Positions 10,260 through 23,250 of a stretch of 64,000 nt of DNA are shown piece after piece. A program made the position numbers and the translations under genes. Under the pieces are notes generated by a model that was not told the origin of the DNA, made no database searches, and was given only the letters and a program-made list of their open reading frames with translations. How positions within the stretch are numbered: position 1 is the first letter of the stretch; every line of letters begins with the position of its first letter. The DNA is from Alnus glutinosa (Eukaryota > Streptophyta > Magnoliopsida > Fagales > Betulaceae), in contig NC_084887.1 in assembly GCF_958979055.1 (NCBI RefSeq), positions 27,829,544 to 27,893,543 of the forward strand. The letters run 5' to 3'.

Positions 10260-11431
10260 CTGCCAATCACTGCTCTCTCTTGAGAGAGCGATAGAATTTC
10301 AAATCTCTTGTTCTTAGGGACGGATGCAAGGGGGCTGGCATGGGGCCATGGGCAAGGCTTGGTTTATACTTTTATTTATTTATTTATTTTGCTAAGGTGG
10401 TTTCAACATGGTTGGACTGTTTTGGCTCCTAGCACTTACAATGGCCCCTTGCCAATAAAACTTAAAGAGGCCAGTTGACGAAATTAATTGATTTGTAATC
10501 AAGGGCCAGTTTGTGCAAATTTATACAACAGAGGCACCCCATTTGATGTAAATATAATTTTTCTTCTTCTAAATCCTACCGAGTCATTTGTAATTGGTGC
10601 CAGTTTGGCTTTTGTAGCTTCTTTTATTTTCTAGGCGTCTTTTCTCCGTTTGGCCCCAATCCATAAAACTTTCTGGTTCCGTCCCTGCTTATTCTTTTGG
10701 TTGATGGTATGTCCGATCCAATGTTTTTGCCTTAAATCATCATCATCTTGGTGTTTTAAACGTTTGGACCGACCCAAACCAATTGAGCCCATACAGTCGG
10801 AGACTCGAAACCATTATAATACTAGAGAAAAGAAGACAAAAAATAAAAAAAAATCCCCCAATTGCCTTCATTTCTCAAAGGTCATTATCATAAACTTGTT
10901 TAACTTTTGGTGGAGGGTGGAGGCCTAGAGGCTAGAGGGAAGCTTGTGGCTACAAGCAAAGGGGGGTGGTTCCATCATTCGCTCAACAAAACACAAAGCT
11001 TCGCGTTGAAGATTCTTGTGAAGGTTAAAGAGGTGAAGCCTTTATAAACAAATGGCAAAAAGACAACCCTCCCATGATCCACCACCAATTACAACCAAAT
11101 TAGCGCTGGATTTGTTTATTGGGTGCTTAGTCAAAATGCTCACGTTCAAACATGATGGCGGTTGGAGGGTGCGACAACTGAGAATAAGATCTCAGAAAAG
11201 GAATATATATATATATTTTTTTTATAAATATAAAAAAAAAAAAATTCAAATCAAATTTCAGAAATTCTTTATTTTTGTAATCCTGAGAGAGAACGCGGGG
11301 ACTTTGGTGTTTTTAATTGACTTATTCGAATTGGTTTATTTCTGAGTCACAGCCAGCTTTCAATCGACTTTTAAATAATCTGCATTCTCACTGCACATCT
11401 ACTACAACTCCAATTCTCCAAAAACGTGTTC

Positions 11432-11463
<32 letters not shown>

Positions 11464-12170
11464 AATCTTATGTAATAAATGAAGATTTTAACTTAATCAT
11501 CATCTTCATCGTATCGTTAAATAAAACAAAATAAAATATCGACTAACAAATGATTTATCTCAATTTCAAGGAAAATGTTTCAGTTTGCAACAGTAAATTG
11601 GCTGATTTCAAATTATGATAAGATAAAATTATCACATCTTAAGGAAGAATTAATATCCAATGGAATGTTTCAACAGATTAAAAATCAGCTCAACTATAAG
11701 ATTTGCCTAAATGATGCGGTAATATATACACTCAAAAAAAAAAAAACAAACTTTTAATCAGAAATAAAAGAGGATTAATTATATTTTCCCTCTTGTTGAT
11801 ATAATAATAGCATGACTTTAATCAATTTTATTTTTGTCGTAAATTGAAAAAAGAAGAAGAAATAAATAATAATAGAAAAAGAATGGAGCAACAAGAATGT
11901 GCCACCAGTAAAATTTATCGTCAACCTAATGATTGATTATACAATCTTTTTCCTCTCTATGCATGTGGAGACCGAGGCAGAGTAAGAGTAAGAGGGAGAC
12001 GATTTGGAAGTTGCCCCCACGTTTCGTTTGCATACTTTGTGGGTACAAACTACATACCTCTCTGCCATTTTCCACGAAAGAAACTTTCTCGGGAAACCCC
12101 GGTGGAATTCGAAGATTCCAACCTGTTAAGACAAAGTTCCAAAACGCCTACAACCGAGGGGGAGACATGG
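10260..12170. other. Spacer upstream of the PERK gene
   Basis: Contains degenerate repeat pieces (around 10300-10480, a GGGACGGATGCAAGGGGGC-type fragment), AT microsatellites (11208-11220, 11432-11457) and A/T-rich DNA. The stretch from about 11880 to 12170 is less AT-rich and is plausibly promoter and 5' leader of the kinase gene. No gene is supported here. Confidence 0.4.
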
Positions 12171-12614
12171 GTAAGGATTTATTGAGTTTTTAAACATTTT
12201 GGTGATCTGGGTGGCACTGCAGTGGCCCAAACTGTAGTCACAAGGGACTGTTGTTGATCTGATCGTTGCTCAAAGTTTTTGGTTTCCCGGTCTGGGTTTT
12301 GTTGGTAGAAGGGTTTTCTGAATGGGTTTTGCTTAGTCTTTTTTTTTTTTCTTCCTTGTGTATGGGGTTTTCTGAGCTTGTCAAATGTCAACGTTTGAGT
12401 AGGGATTCTTGCAGATTGGTAGCTAGGCCTGGTTTTGTTGAATTGGGTTTTTTCTGGGGTTGTCAAAATTGAGAAAATTTGACTGTATTTACTTCGTTTG
12501 CTTTGAGGAATACCTTTTTTGGTATTGGATTGTGCTCTGGAATGATGTGGTGCTGTATTATTCTAATCATTCAAATTTGATAATGGAACTGTAGTAGTAC
12601 ATTGTCATTGTTAG
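12171..12614 (+). other. Candidate 5'-UTR intron of the PERK gene
   Basis: GTAAGG at 12171 and a TTGTTAG acceptor ending at 12614 could remove this stretch, leaving a short leader before the ATG at 12632. The interior is T-rich like the other introns here. This rests on splice-site appearance alone. Confidence 0.3.
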
Positions 12615-12631
12615 GGGAGATCCATAGGAAG

Positions 12632-15600
12632 ATGGCCTCCACAACCCCTTCTGCGACTTCACCAACTTCCTCTGTCACCTCGCCACCGCCACCTTCTTCC
12701 CCTTCTCCGTCGAATTCTTCAACTTCACCACCTCCTACAGTATCTACGCCTACTCAGACTACTGACACCCCACCGCCTTCAAGCCCTTCAACTCCACCTC
12801 CTAAGTCTCCTCCACCGGCAGTCCCTGCCGCTCCTCCTCCATCCCCGCCAGCTTCACCACCGCCAGCTTCAACACCACCTCCAACCTCACCGCCACCTTC
12901 ACCACCGCCATCGCCACCTGCATCGCCACCACCATCACCGCCAGCATCACCCCCACCGTCTGCCCCTCCGCCAGCATCACCCCCTCCAGTTTCATCGCCA
13001 CCACCACCATCAGGAGGTTCTCCTCCGCAAGCATCCCCTACGCCTCCGGTGGCATCCCCACCTCCCCCTCAAGCCATTCCACCAACTGCATCTTCACCTC
13101 CTCCGCCCAATGTCACAACACCGTCTTCCCCGCCACCAGTGCCAAAGTCGCCAACAAGTTCTCCTCCACCTCCTATACGTACACCTCCTCCATCTGTATC
13201 TGCTTCTCCACCCCCTACGAGCTCTGCCCCAAATAACACAACGGCATCACCTCCTCCTTCAGTTCCCTCATCCTCTTCACCTCCCGCTATTCCGAGTAAT
13301 TCACCGGCAGCTGGAAGTCCCAGTAACTCAACAGGTTCTCCTTCTACCAAGGTATCAGCAAATGAAACATCTACAAATACAGGTGGGTTAGGCACGGGAG
13401 GATCTGTGGCAATTGGCCTTGTGGTTGGGGTTATAGTGATTAGTCTTTTGGGGATGGCTCTGTGCTTCGTACAGAAACGTAAGAAAAGGCGAACTGGAAG
13501 GAATTATGGGTATCCCGTACCTTCTCCATTTGCCTCCTCCCAGAATTCAGGTAATACATTTACTTATTTATTTACAAGGTATTGTATCAAACAGTGCTCA
13601 AATTTTAGCAACTTATGTGCTTCTTAATTTTTGATTAAAATGTTAATCTTAAAGCTTTTTTATTTATACATACGTATGGAGTTTTGCTAAAACCTCCATT
13701 AACTTGTAGATTTTTCCCAAGATATAAAAAGAATATGTGGAAACTGTTACTAAATCTAGATTTTTCGATGAAGTGTTAAAAATTTATTTTCCATTTTGGG
13801 TAGAAAAAAAAAATAGAAAATTTTTGGAGTAAAAATTGGAGTAGAAGTTATTGTTATTTTGTAACGACCCAAATAAAGCGCTTGCCACATCTACATTATC
13901 ACTTCAAAAGGACTAGCCAAGTTACAATTAGAGCTCCTTAGAATCATTTATAAAGTCCAATATCAACGTAGGACTAACATTCTAGGTTTGGGTTCGTGTC
14001 ATGCCGTGCCTCAGTGCCACATGGTATTACTAGGTTGTTCTGATACCATTTGTAACGACCCAAGAAAGTGCTAGCGCATCTGCGTTATCATTTCAAAATC
14101 ATTAATCAAGTTACAATTGGAGCTTCCTATAATCATTTATGAAGCCGAGTCTCACCTGGTATAGACCAATGTGGGACTTAGTATTCATGAGCACCTTTAT
14201 AATCTACATGCTTAATATAGGCAATCCACTCACTCAATGTAGGACTATAATTCTGGGGTGTCACCCATTTTGAATAAGAATTGTAGTCAAATGTGATAAC
14301 AAGTTAGTGTCAACCATCAAAAGAAGTTGATATTTTTCTTCTGCTAGGATCCCCTTTGCAATACATACTGGATGTCACATGAACATGCTATATTCAGGGA
14401 AATATGATTTGAATTGGGTGATGTTATCTACACGATCTCTGATGTTTTCATACAAGCTCTTAAGTTTTAGCAATTCAACAACTCAGCTAAATTCTTAATG
14501 GTCTATCTAACCATTAGGGATGAGTGACACTCTCATCCAGAAAATCTATCCAGCCATTGGGGTCAGCATCATGAATTTTGGTCTGCCTACTCATTTTAGG
14601 GTCATACCTTCTGTTAATTCACAAGCATAGCTACCACAAACTTTTTCCTTTTCAACTTGACATGTCCTTGTGGAGCCTATGACTTGAACCATTGCAATCT
14701 TACTGATGCAGTATGGTTTCCATGTGCTTGTGACAATTAGGGTCATGGTTATGGTGTTAAGGAAGTCTAAATGCTCTTTTCAGTTTGACGAATTTGAATT
14801 TGAATTTTTATTCTCATTGGGTGACATGGTACATTTCAAGTTTAATTTGACTATGCTTTTGAGTCAGCTAGCAAGCTCAATGAATATATCTTAATGCACT
14901 TCCATTTACTCTCCAGATTCATTATTTCTAAAGCCCTATTCTCCAACTCCCCTAGTAAGAGATGGTTCTGGTAGTGAATTTATGTATACACCATCAGAGC
15001 CAGGCGGTGTAAGCAATTCAAGGTCATGGTTCACTTATGAAGAACTAATACAGGCCACAAATGGATTCTCAACACAGAATCTTTTGGGTGAAGGTGGATT
15101 TGGTTGTGTGTACAAAGGTGTCCTCACAGATGGAAGAGACGTAGCTGTTAAACAGTTGAAAATTGGTGGTGGACAGGGAGAGCGTGAGTTCAGAGCAGAA
15201 GTCGAGATAATTAGCAGAATACACCATCGCCATTTGGTCTCCCTGGTGGGTTACTGTATATCTGAGCGTCAAAGATTACTTGTCTACGAATTCGTCCAAA
15301 ATGACACTCTTCATCGTCATCTCCATGGTAAGAAATACGTCTCAAATGAAATTCGAAGGAAAATTCTTGAACTTGAGTGCCATATCATCCATAGCACACT
15401 ATTTTTATGCATTTGGCTTCAAATAAAATGGGTCCACAGTAGGCTTACCTTGAGATTTATATTTGGTGAAAACCATCCAATAACAATGGATGCGTAACAG
15501 TTTAATAAGAGGTGTCCATGTTGTGGCTAGACGTCTTCTGTAGTTATTTTAAATTTTTTTTATACCCAGTTAAGGTGCTTGAGAATCATGCTACTTGTTT

Positions 15601-18600
15601 AAAGGTCTACTGAATATGGTGCACCTGTCAAAATTGTACTCTACCTCTGACTTCTAATATTCTTAACAATATTTGCAGGTGAGGGCCAGCCTGTTATGGA
15701 TTGGGCAACCCGACTGAAGGTTGCTGTTGGTTCAGCTCGAGGACTAGCTTACTTACATGAAGACTGTAATTTTCTTCCTTCTGTTCTGGGCTTCTTATCT
15801 GATGTGCTTTCCACTTTTTTCAGACAATTTGTTTCGTCTACACTAAACACATAGGCAGTTATAAGGACACAGTTTTGTAATTTATAATCCCTAAAACACA
15901 CTTTTGTCATGTTTTATCATTTACTATTTTGCCAACTAAATGTAAACCAAAGATGCTCTCCACATAAGTGTTAAACAGAATGTGGTACGTTTTGATTTGT
16001 TGTATCAATAGGGTAATGCGATACAAAAGTGTGCCTGGTACATATTATGGCTGGGGTATGGTTAAACAAATGTGTGGATTTGGAGACCTCGAGAGTTTAG
16101 AAAAATATATATGGTGTTGATAGTGTGCGTGTTCAATATCAAAAGACAAATTAATCTTTGATCTGGAAGACCAGCGAGTTCTGAAAATCAATTTATTAAA
16201 ACAAAAAAAAAATACGATAACAGCTTAGTAATTTACCTCCTCTTTCTCTTTGTTGCTACAAATCATGACTTTCATTTCATTTTTATTGCTAGAAAGTATA
16301 CATTTTTTCTAAGTTCTTAAGCCAACATTTCCTCTGTATATTGGTTCATTATCAATGTCTGGAATTGGTGGAGGAATTTCAGGGTTGTCATGATGCCTAG
16401 GTGATTCTAGTAATCCTAGTAACTTTGCTCTACATCAAGGAAACGTTATAGCATATTGCTCTTATTGTATAGTTCAATTAATGCCACTCATTTAAATAAG
16501 ATTTGCTGATCTGTTATTGTATTTTTCCCGGCCTTTATCATGTTTGAATTTATTTATATCATTTACCGAGGATTTTTTCTCTTCTCTCTTAATGTGCTGT
16601 TTTAATGTATTTCTCAGGCCATCCCCGCATCATTCATAGGGACATTAAATCATCAAACATCCTTCTTAATACCAACTTTGAAGCTCGGGTATGCCTGTTT
16701 CTGCAACCTCAATTTTCTTGAAAATCTACAATTTGCGTCCAGCTGGGTCAAAGTAGTTTGCTCCCTCTACCAGTCATTATGCCTTGGATGTACTGAAAAT
16801 GTTTTGCCATCTTCTGTTGTTTGTTTTTTCCCTTTTATTTTGTCATTTTTTATACCTGTTTTTGTTTGCTGCTGGGGCGAAACTAGAATTTTAGATGCGG
16901 GGGGACGAAATAGGAAAAAGAAAAAGGGGGTAAAGATTTGTTTTTAAAAAATTGGGGTATTTTAAAAAATATTTGGGGAATATTTTGAGGCTTGGGGGAC
17001 TGAATTACTTGTTCCGACCTTGGTTTGCTGGGCATTTTGTCATGTTTTGTTTAGTGCAAACTTGTTTGGCTGTAGAATAAGCACAAATTACGACAAACTT
17101 GGCAGCTGGAGCTGATTTTTGCTATATCCCAAATTTCATATTACTAGTAATTTTTGTTCCTAAAAATGTGAGTTCTCTCACTACAGGTTGCAGATTTTGG
17201 GCTTGCAAAATTAGCGTTGGATTCGAATACTCACGTGACCACACGTGTGATGGGAACCTTTGGGTAGGTAACCCTTATGTGTTGACTGGTGATGTCTCCT
17301 AGATGATTAAATGAACTTTCTTGAAGGTTTATACTTGTCTTTCTGTGTTTCGGTGTCTTGCAAAGCATAAGATGTGGATGTATTGTTCATGGGTAAACCT
17401 AGCACTATTGACATTTTAAAGGTCAAAATAATAGATGCGTCTTACCACCATGTGATTTCATTTGAACCATATAGTTGACATTGAAATGTTTTCAGAACAA
17501 AAACTTTTTTTTTTTTTTTTTGGTTTAAACTTTAAAGAGAACTTGAAGTAGGCATCTGGAACGGTGTTACACAACTGATGTCTGCCATTATCAGATTTTT
17601 CTATTTGAATGTCTCTAATGAATGGAATTATGTAATTCTCCAGTTACATGGCTCCAGAATATGCAACAAGTGGCAAGTTGACCGAAAAGTCTGATGTTTA
17701 TTCCTTTGGGGTTGTGCTTTTGGAGCTGATTACAGGCCGCAAGCCTGTAGATTCCTCTCAGCCATTGGGTGATGAGAGCCTGGTTGAATGGGTAAGTTCC
17801 AAAAAATATTGACATGCTGTTTGCAAGTACTCTGCCAACTTTTTCCTGAAATTATTGCTGAAGTTCAAATTTTGCTTCAAGATCAATTTTTGTCATGGTT
17901 TGGAATCTGTAAGAATTTTAAGTTTTATCTAAATCCTGGAAACCTTGTCCAATTCTTAATCAACTTTTAGGGTTGCAGACCTGAAACATGCCAGCAAACT
18001 GAGACCATATTTAATCGCAGTTTAGGGATTGAGTATATATATATATATATATATGCATTTAACTGTTTTCTTCATCTCTCTGATCTTCCTACATTGTAAC
18101 AAATAAATAACCTTGCATACTCTCCGTTTTCTGAGATTTTTGAATGAAAGGGGAGGGGGTTTGCGAGGGGAGAGGCAGGATATGGAACCTTTGGCAAGTT
18201 ATTAGAGTTTACAGTTCAGTCATAATTAAAACTTGTTCTTCAGGCTCGACCGTTGCTTACTGAAGCACTTGAAGACGAAGATTTTGACAGGTTGGTAGAT
18301 CCGACGCTGGAAAAGAACTATGTTGCAATTGAAATGTTTCGGATGATTGAGGCAGCTGCAGCTTGTGTGCGTCATTCAGCTGCAAGGAGGCCACGAATGA
18401 GTCTGGTAATTATGCATAAGTGGCATATTTTCAATCTATTGTTTCTACTTGTGCGGGATTTGTAACATGTCTTCTTCTTCCTTGCCCCCCCATATCAGGT
18501 GGTGAGAGCTTTAGAAACTGTAGATGAATTTTCAGATCTCACCAACGGAATGAAACCCGGGCAAAGTGAAGTATTCGATCCATCACAACAATCTGCACAA

Positions 18601-18747
18601 ATCAGGATGTTTCAAAGGATGGCTTTTGGTAGTCAAGAATACAGTTCAGAAATGTTCAATCAAACACAGAGTAGCTTGAGGAGTGGAGACCATGGGCACC
18701 GAAAAAGCCCGTCATCAGTAAATACGTCTGGCGTATGGAGCAATTGA
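12632..18747 (+). CDS. PERK: PERK: proline-rich extensin-like receptor kinase (8 exons)
   Basis: Exons: 12632-13550, 14917-15327, 15679-15765, 16618-16688, 17187-17263, 17644-17791, 18244-18405, 18499-18747. All have GT..AG borders and phases join without stops, giving 707 residues. Residues 1-250 are Pro/Ser-rich, with SPPPP-type blocks like cell-wall extensins. A membrane helix lies at about 258-280, followed by a KRKKRR stop-transfer. The kinase domain starts near 357: glycine loop GEGGFG (364-369), VAVK lysine 385, HRD with Asp481 then IKSSN, DFG with Asp499, and an APEY block. All key residues are present, so an active Ser/Thr kinase is expected at the plasma membrane, sensing the wall. 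As in other PERKs there is no clear signal peptide. The start is ATG 12632 ([11 protein letters not shown]); an in-frame TTG upstream is ignored. At the exon 7/8 join the sequence is RPRMSL-VVRALE, where family members commonly have Q before VV. The Pro-rich exon was probably expanded by repeat slippage. Confidence 0.93.
13860..14264. repeat. Tandem pair of transposon-like fragments in PERK intron 1
   Basis: TGTAACGACCC occurs at 13860 and again at 14051. Each is followed by related sequence (..GCGCTTGCCACATCT.. / ..GTGCTAGCGCATCTG.., then CAAGTTACAATTRGAGCT). The second copy ends GGGGTGTCAC at about 14264, an imperfect inverse of the start. This looks like a decayed non-autonomous element with a partial duplication. 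Confidence 0.5.
18034..18054. repeat. (AT)n microsatellite in PERK intron 6
   Basis: Uninterrupted AT dinucleotides. Confidence 0.8.
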
Positions 18748-19388
18748 GATGAATTTTTGGCTTACTATGGTACCCTGGGTTGAATTCATGCTTGAAAGGA
18801 TTAGGTTTTGTTCATCTTGGGATGAAATTTGTGGCCCATGATAACCTTGGAACAGGTGCTGCTGCTCGTTTCATGTAAATCTTATGCATATAATTTGCTC
18901 TAGTTTTTTTTTTTTTTTCTTGGCTAACATGATTTTGTTAGTGAGGATGCTTGATTTTGTATTCTTTTTTACATATAGGTACTTGATGCAGCGTTCCATT
19001 GTATTCTTTTTATTGATTTGATATATAAGTTCTCCCTTTCCTGGAATACCCTGTAATCTCGTTGATACTTAGGTTCTGTTTAATTGGTTTCTGTGAGTCA
19101 TGCATGTGGTGACTGAAAGAAACAAAGAATTTTTAGAACCCAATGCAGCCTGAATTGTATTCTTTACTCATGCGGAAGAAAAGATCTCATTTGTTAGAGG
19201 GTAATGATATTTATAAGACGGCTATATAACAGCCTATAATTCGGACAACGTGACAGTGAAAATTCGTCTTTAATTTTATTTTATTTTATTTTCTTTTGAG
19301 TGTTGATCAAAACTCAAAGGTCTAATTTTTACTGTCACTTGATCAAGTCGTATGATAGTCTACTACTAGCATTACTCTTTGCTATAAC
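18748..19388. other. PERK 3' UTR and spacer
   Basis: T-rich, with several possible polyadenylation regions (around 18890-19030). No further gene. Confidence 0.4.
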
Positions 19389-20170
19389 TTTTTTTTTTGT
19401 TTGAAAGGAATCGAGCGAAACTTATATTAGAAAACCATCTTAAGCACAGTGCTCAACAAAAATAATATCAGAAATACATTGTGGGACTTCCTCAAGAATT
19501 GCATGTGCAATATCAAGTTCAAAGATGTAATCTTTTGGCGCTAACAACATTGCCAACATCTCTCCTATACTCTCTCGGACTCTAACGCTCATACCCATCT
19601 TCCTTTTATTTTTATCTACAGCCGCATTCCAATTGACCTTAACAAAACCATCCATTGGGGCTTGCCAACGCAGGTCCTTAGTATTTTCCGTTACTTCCTT
19701 TCAGTATTGCCGAAAATTAGCACTTCAAAAAGTCGTCAAGGATTCAGATGCTTTGCTCACCACTGTGGTAGAAGGGCTAATAGGTCACCCATGGACCACT
19801 GCATTCCGTCGGTCGTAGCCACAAATTTATTGTCACAACCGTCATGAGCTCCATATCATCCTTGTCGAAGTGCCAGTGAAGTTCCTCAACAATAAACACA
19901 AAACTCCTCATGTTTAATGCACCTTATTTGGATCTTGCTACCGCACATGCCCCAAATAGCCTTTGCACCCGGACAACCCCACAAAAACATGCCCTATAGT
20001 CTTCGTCTTTGCCCCGCATAAGGGACATAATGGATCTTCAATAACATTTTGTCTAAAAAGATTTGCTTTAATGGCCAAAGCATTGTAACATGCCCTTTAC
20101 ATAAACACATTCACAATAGAAGTCTATGCCTCTTTTAATACATAGAACTTAGAAGTTACATCTAGCAGCG
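19389..20170 (-). pseudogene. LINE retrotransposon 3' remnant (zinc-binding + RNase H region), frameshifted
   Basis: On the minus strand, about 20080-19960 encodes a zf-RVT-like segment (CPLCGAKTKTIGHVF), which then shifts frame. 19655-19440 encodes an RNase H-like start (KVNWNAAVDKNKRKMGMSVRVRE). This order is that of the 3' part of plant L1-type LINE ORF2. A T run at 19389-19398 would be the poly-A tail on the element strand. Frameshifts and the missing reverse transcriptase show a 5'-truncated dead copy. Confidence 0.65.
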
Positions 20171-20214
20171 ACCAAAATAAATAAAATAAAATACTTAATG
20201 GTGATTAGACTTTA

Positions 20215-20237
20215 CTATATATATATATATATATATA
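20215..20237. repeat. (AT)n microsatellite
   Basis: Uninterrupted TA/AT tract. Confidence 0.8.
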
Positions 20238-20717
20238 AAGCTAGATATCATTTTAAATGGACAGATATACCCAACAACATCTTCATTTAATAAGATGACC
20301 CTAATCAATTTAAATAATATCTTTCACTTTCTCATTAAAAGGTCAACCAAATAAATGTAAGGCTTTCGAAAATTGTAGATGAAATATGGATATCATATGA
20401 GAAATTATCATTTCATTAGTTAAGAGTATTTTTTTTTTTTTTTAGAAAAAAGAAAAAAGAGGACCAAAATGGAACATGTGAATCATGACATACTTATCTT
20501 TTCTCCATCCCTCCTCAAAAATAACTAAATAAATGCTCCAATAATACAGACCTCACAAGAGAATACAATAACTATAAGCAATGAGAGCTCCTCAGTCCTC
20601 ATGCCCTCCTCCTGCTCCTGCTCTCTTTGTTTCTTTGCTTTCACAATATTAAAACATAAAAATATTTTTTTCATATTAAAAAAAGAAAAAGAAAAGAAGT
20701 TGTCGTCGTCAATAATT

Positions 20718-21670
20718 TTTTTTTTTTTTTTTAGGTACATTGAAACCGTACAAATCAAACTAAAAGCAAATAAAAGAACTATAAACCTAATAAACTAGTG
20801 GGAGGTGGATCTTTCCCACTTACAATAGGAACAGAAGAAAGAGGAGGAGGAACAGTGGGAATGCGGCCAGAAAAAGATCTGGCTGTGGCCCAATGTGCTA
20901 CTGAATAAGCACAGAAGTTTGCACTTCTATTGACTTTCCTAGCACTCTAAGAAATGGATGCCAGGATAGAGCCAATGACATCATATATAATAGGAAAAAT
21001 GCGCCAGTTAAGAGGGTTCTGAAGATGTTGCAGAAACGAAATAACCACATGAGAATCACCTTCAATAATAAAATTATTGAAATTTAGAGAGCATGCCAGA
21101 GAAGCAGCTAAGCGTGCTGCTAAGGCCTCACCATAATTGGGAAGACATGAATGGCTTATTTGGGAGATCATATGAATAATATGACCTTGATGGTTTTGGC
21201 AAACCACAGCTTGAGCTGAGAAGGTATCACGTATAGCAGTATCAAAATTGAATTTGCAGCCAGGAAATACTGGAGGCATCCAGCGTTCCACAGGTGCTGG
21301 GATTTGATTCCAGGTTGTGAAGTGCTTCAATGAAACCTTATTGATATGCTGAGAAACTTGAAGAGCAGTAAATGATAAAGCATCATGGAATGCTTTATTT
21401 CTGTAATACCACAGAAGATCACAAGACACTGCTGCAAAAATCTAGAATTTATGACGGTCAAGAGAAGGAATCCCTAACATAGTAGGAGAAATTATTAGCT
21501 TGACCCAATCTATTGTATTAGAGAAATTTAGAGCAGCAAAGTCTTAAGGCCAAGGCGAATTGCACCATATAATCCGGGCAAAGGAACAGTTAAAAAATAA
21601 ATGCCGAAGAGAGTCTGTTGCCAATTTACAAAGCGGGCACTCTAACATAAACAAAGAACAAGGAACTTGG
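20718..21670 (-). pseudogene. Second LINE 3' remnant (zf-RVT + RNase H)
   Basis: On the minus strand, about 21650-21560 reads CPLCKLATDSLRHLFFNCSF, a zf-RVT zinc-binding block. 21429-20947 is an open 160-residue frame with an RNase H-like fold pattern (FNFDTAIRD.., GEALAARLAASLACSLNF, IIEGDSHVVISFL). A T run at 20718-20735 would be the poly-A tail. No reverse transcriptase is present, so this is a 5'-truncated LINE. It is in the same orientation as the remnant at 19389-20170 but different in sequence. Confidence 0.7.
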
Positions 21671-21927
21671 CCTAAAAAAAGAAAGATAATAATAATAATA
21701 AAAGAAACATGTCGGTGCCAAAAACTACCCGTCTTTTTTGTTGTGGCAGGAACTTGGCCCTAAATTTCCCGTTGTTAAAAAAGAAATTTGCTGCTAATTA
21801 ATTCTTAGTTTTAACGACAAAAATTGCTTTATCGCTGTGCTAAGTTTCGCGTCTTCAAAATGACAACGACAAAAGCAACCACGATCCACGTGACGTCCTC
21901 CAACAAAGTAATCAATTATCAATAATG

Positions 21928-21935
<8 letters not shown>

Positions 21936-21962
<27 letters not shown>
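21936..21962. repeat. (AT)n microsatellite
   Basis: Uninterrupted TA/AT tract. Confidence 0.8.
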
Positions 21963-21964
<2 letters not shown>

Positions 21965-22257
21965 TCCCTTCAAATTTTACAAGTAAAAGAGAAAAATATA
22001 AAAACATCCTATCAATTAATAATCGATTTTAAAATAGCGTATAAAGTTTTAAGTGTGCTAAAATGTCCTATCAAATTACTATCATATTTTTAAAAAGTCA
22101 TTTTTTAATTATATTCTTATAATATTATTATTCTCTTAAAAACTAAACTAAACAATTTTTTTTTTAAATAACAAAAAATAATAAATACAAAATCAGTCCG
22201 TGTGGTTGGATTAAATTACAAAATCGCTTCTTGCGAAATAAAAAAATAATTCTTAAT

Positions 22258-22533
22258 GTCAACATCAATAAAATGATGACATGTGCCCTCTTACTAAAAA
22301 AAACTATAAATATATATTTATAAAATATATACATTTATAAAACTAAAAAAAAAAAAAAGAAATAAATAAGAAAGAAATAAAAAGGATAGGGGTGGCTGCC
22401 GGTTGGGCGAGGGTGCGGTGAGCCACCCCAGAGGTGACCCTATCCTTTATTTAATTATTTATTTTTATAAATGTATATTTTTAATTTTTTTTTTATTAAG
22501 AGTGACACGTGTCATCATTTTATTGGTGTTGAC
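22258..22533. mobile_element. Inverted-repeat element (MITE-like)
   Basis: GTCAACATCAATAAAATGAT at 22258 mirrors ATCATTTTATTGGTGTTGAC ending at 22533. Inner arms (TATACATTTATAAA / TTTATAAATGTATA; AAAGGATAGGGGTGGCT / AGCCACCCCAGAGGTGACCCTATCCTTT) pair around a GC-rich loop. Confidence 0.6.
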
Positions 22534-22836
22534 TTGTCATCTAACGAAATACGACAAATGTTTCAACGAAAGTTATAGAATTTGATTATAGGGACTAAAT
22601 TGTTTTTTTATCATATCCCAATGACATTTAAATTCACTTTGATACAACAGAGAATGATTTGAAATATGCCAACTACATTGACTGATTTGCATTTATCCAT
22701 AATTTTAATTATTTATATATTTTTTAGTAAGAGTGACACATGTCATCATTTTATTGGTGCTAGCGGAGACACTAACGAAATTCGTAAAGTGTTTTGACAG
22801 AATTTGACTGCAGGAGATAAATTGTTATTTTAGCCT
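22498..22836 (+). repeat. Diverged direct repeat of about 110 bp
   Basis: AAGAGTGACACGTGTCATCA followed by ..ACGAAATACG..GACTAAATTGTTTTT (22498-22610) recurs as AAGAGTGACACATGTCATCA..ACGAAATTCG..GATAAATTGTTATTT (22730-22836). The first copy overlaps the right arm of the palindromic element at 22258-22533. Confidence 0.5.
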
Positions 22837-22908
22837 ACTTTGCAGACCTCTGAATTATTTTTTATACCGTAATGAACGATTTGTAATTTAAGATTCCAGA
22901 TAAACTGA

Positions 22909-23056
22909 TTTTGCATTTATCCATTAGATGCATGCATCCAATGGGCCACCCTTTTCCAAAGTGACCCACAGGTGGCATGCATCTAATGGATAAATGCAAA
23001 ATCTGATGGTGTGGCGATGGAAAAGGGTGGCCCATTGGATGCATGCCACCTGTGAG
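22909..23056. repeat. Rearranged nested inverted repeats upstream of the SDR gene
   Basis: TTTTGCATTTATCCATTAGA at the left (22909) is mirrored at 22975-23001. GCATCCAATGGGCCACCCTT (22932-22951) is mirrored at 23017-23045. CACAGGTGGCATGCAT is mirrored at the right end. The order of the mirrored blocks is not that of one simple hairpin. A 19-bp exact copy of SDR exon 1 sequence sits inside (22999-23017). Confidence 0.65.
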
Positions 23057-23174
23057 GCTGTGATCAACCTAGAAAGCGATCGCTGTAGACAAGAACGTGT
23101 GCGCATCAGCTCACTCGTGCTTTCCCAGCTACTCTTCTTCATCTACCAAATTAGCAACCCGGCTGGCCCTTCTA

Positions 23175-23199
23175 TATATATATATATATATATATATAA
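23175..23199. repeat. (TA)n microsatellite in SDR promoter/leader
   Basis: Uninterrupted TA repeats about 50 bp upstream of the start codon region; a (GA)n tract follows at 23231-23250, immediately before the ATG. Confidence 0.8.
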
Positions 23200-23250
23200 T
23201 TAGTTACCATTTTCCATGCATGCATGCATCACAGAGAGAGAGAGAGAGAG

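Noticed and set aside
12602..12631. Ten-residue extension of PERK from a TTG
   Set aside because: Not an ATG, and it overlaps a plausible intron acceptor; the ATG at 12632 fits the family.
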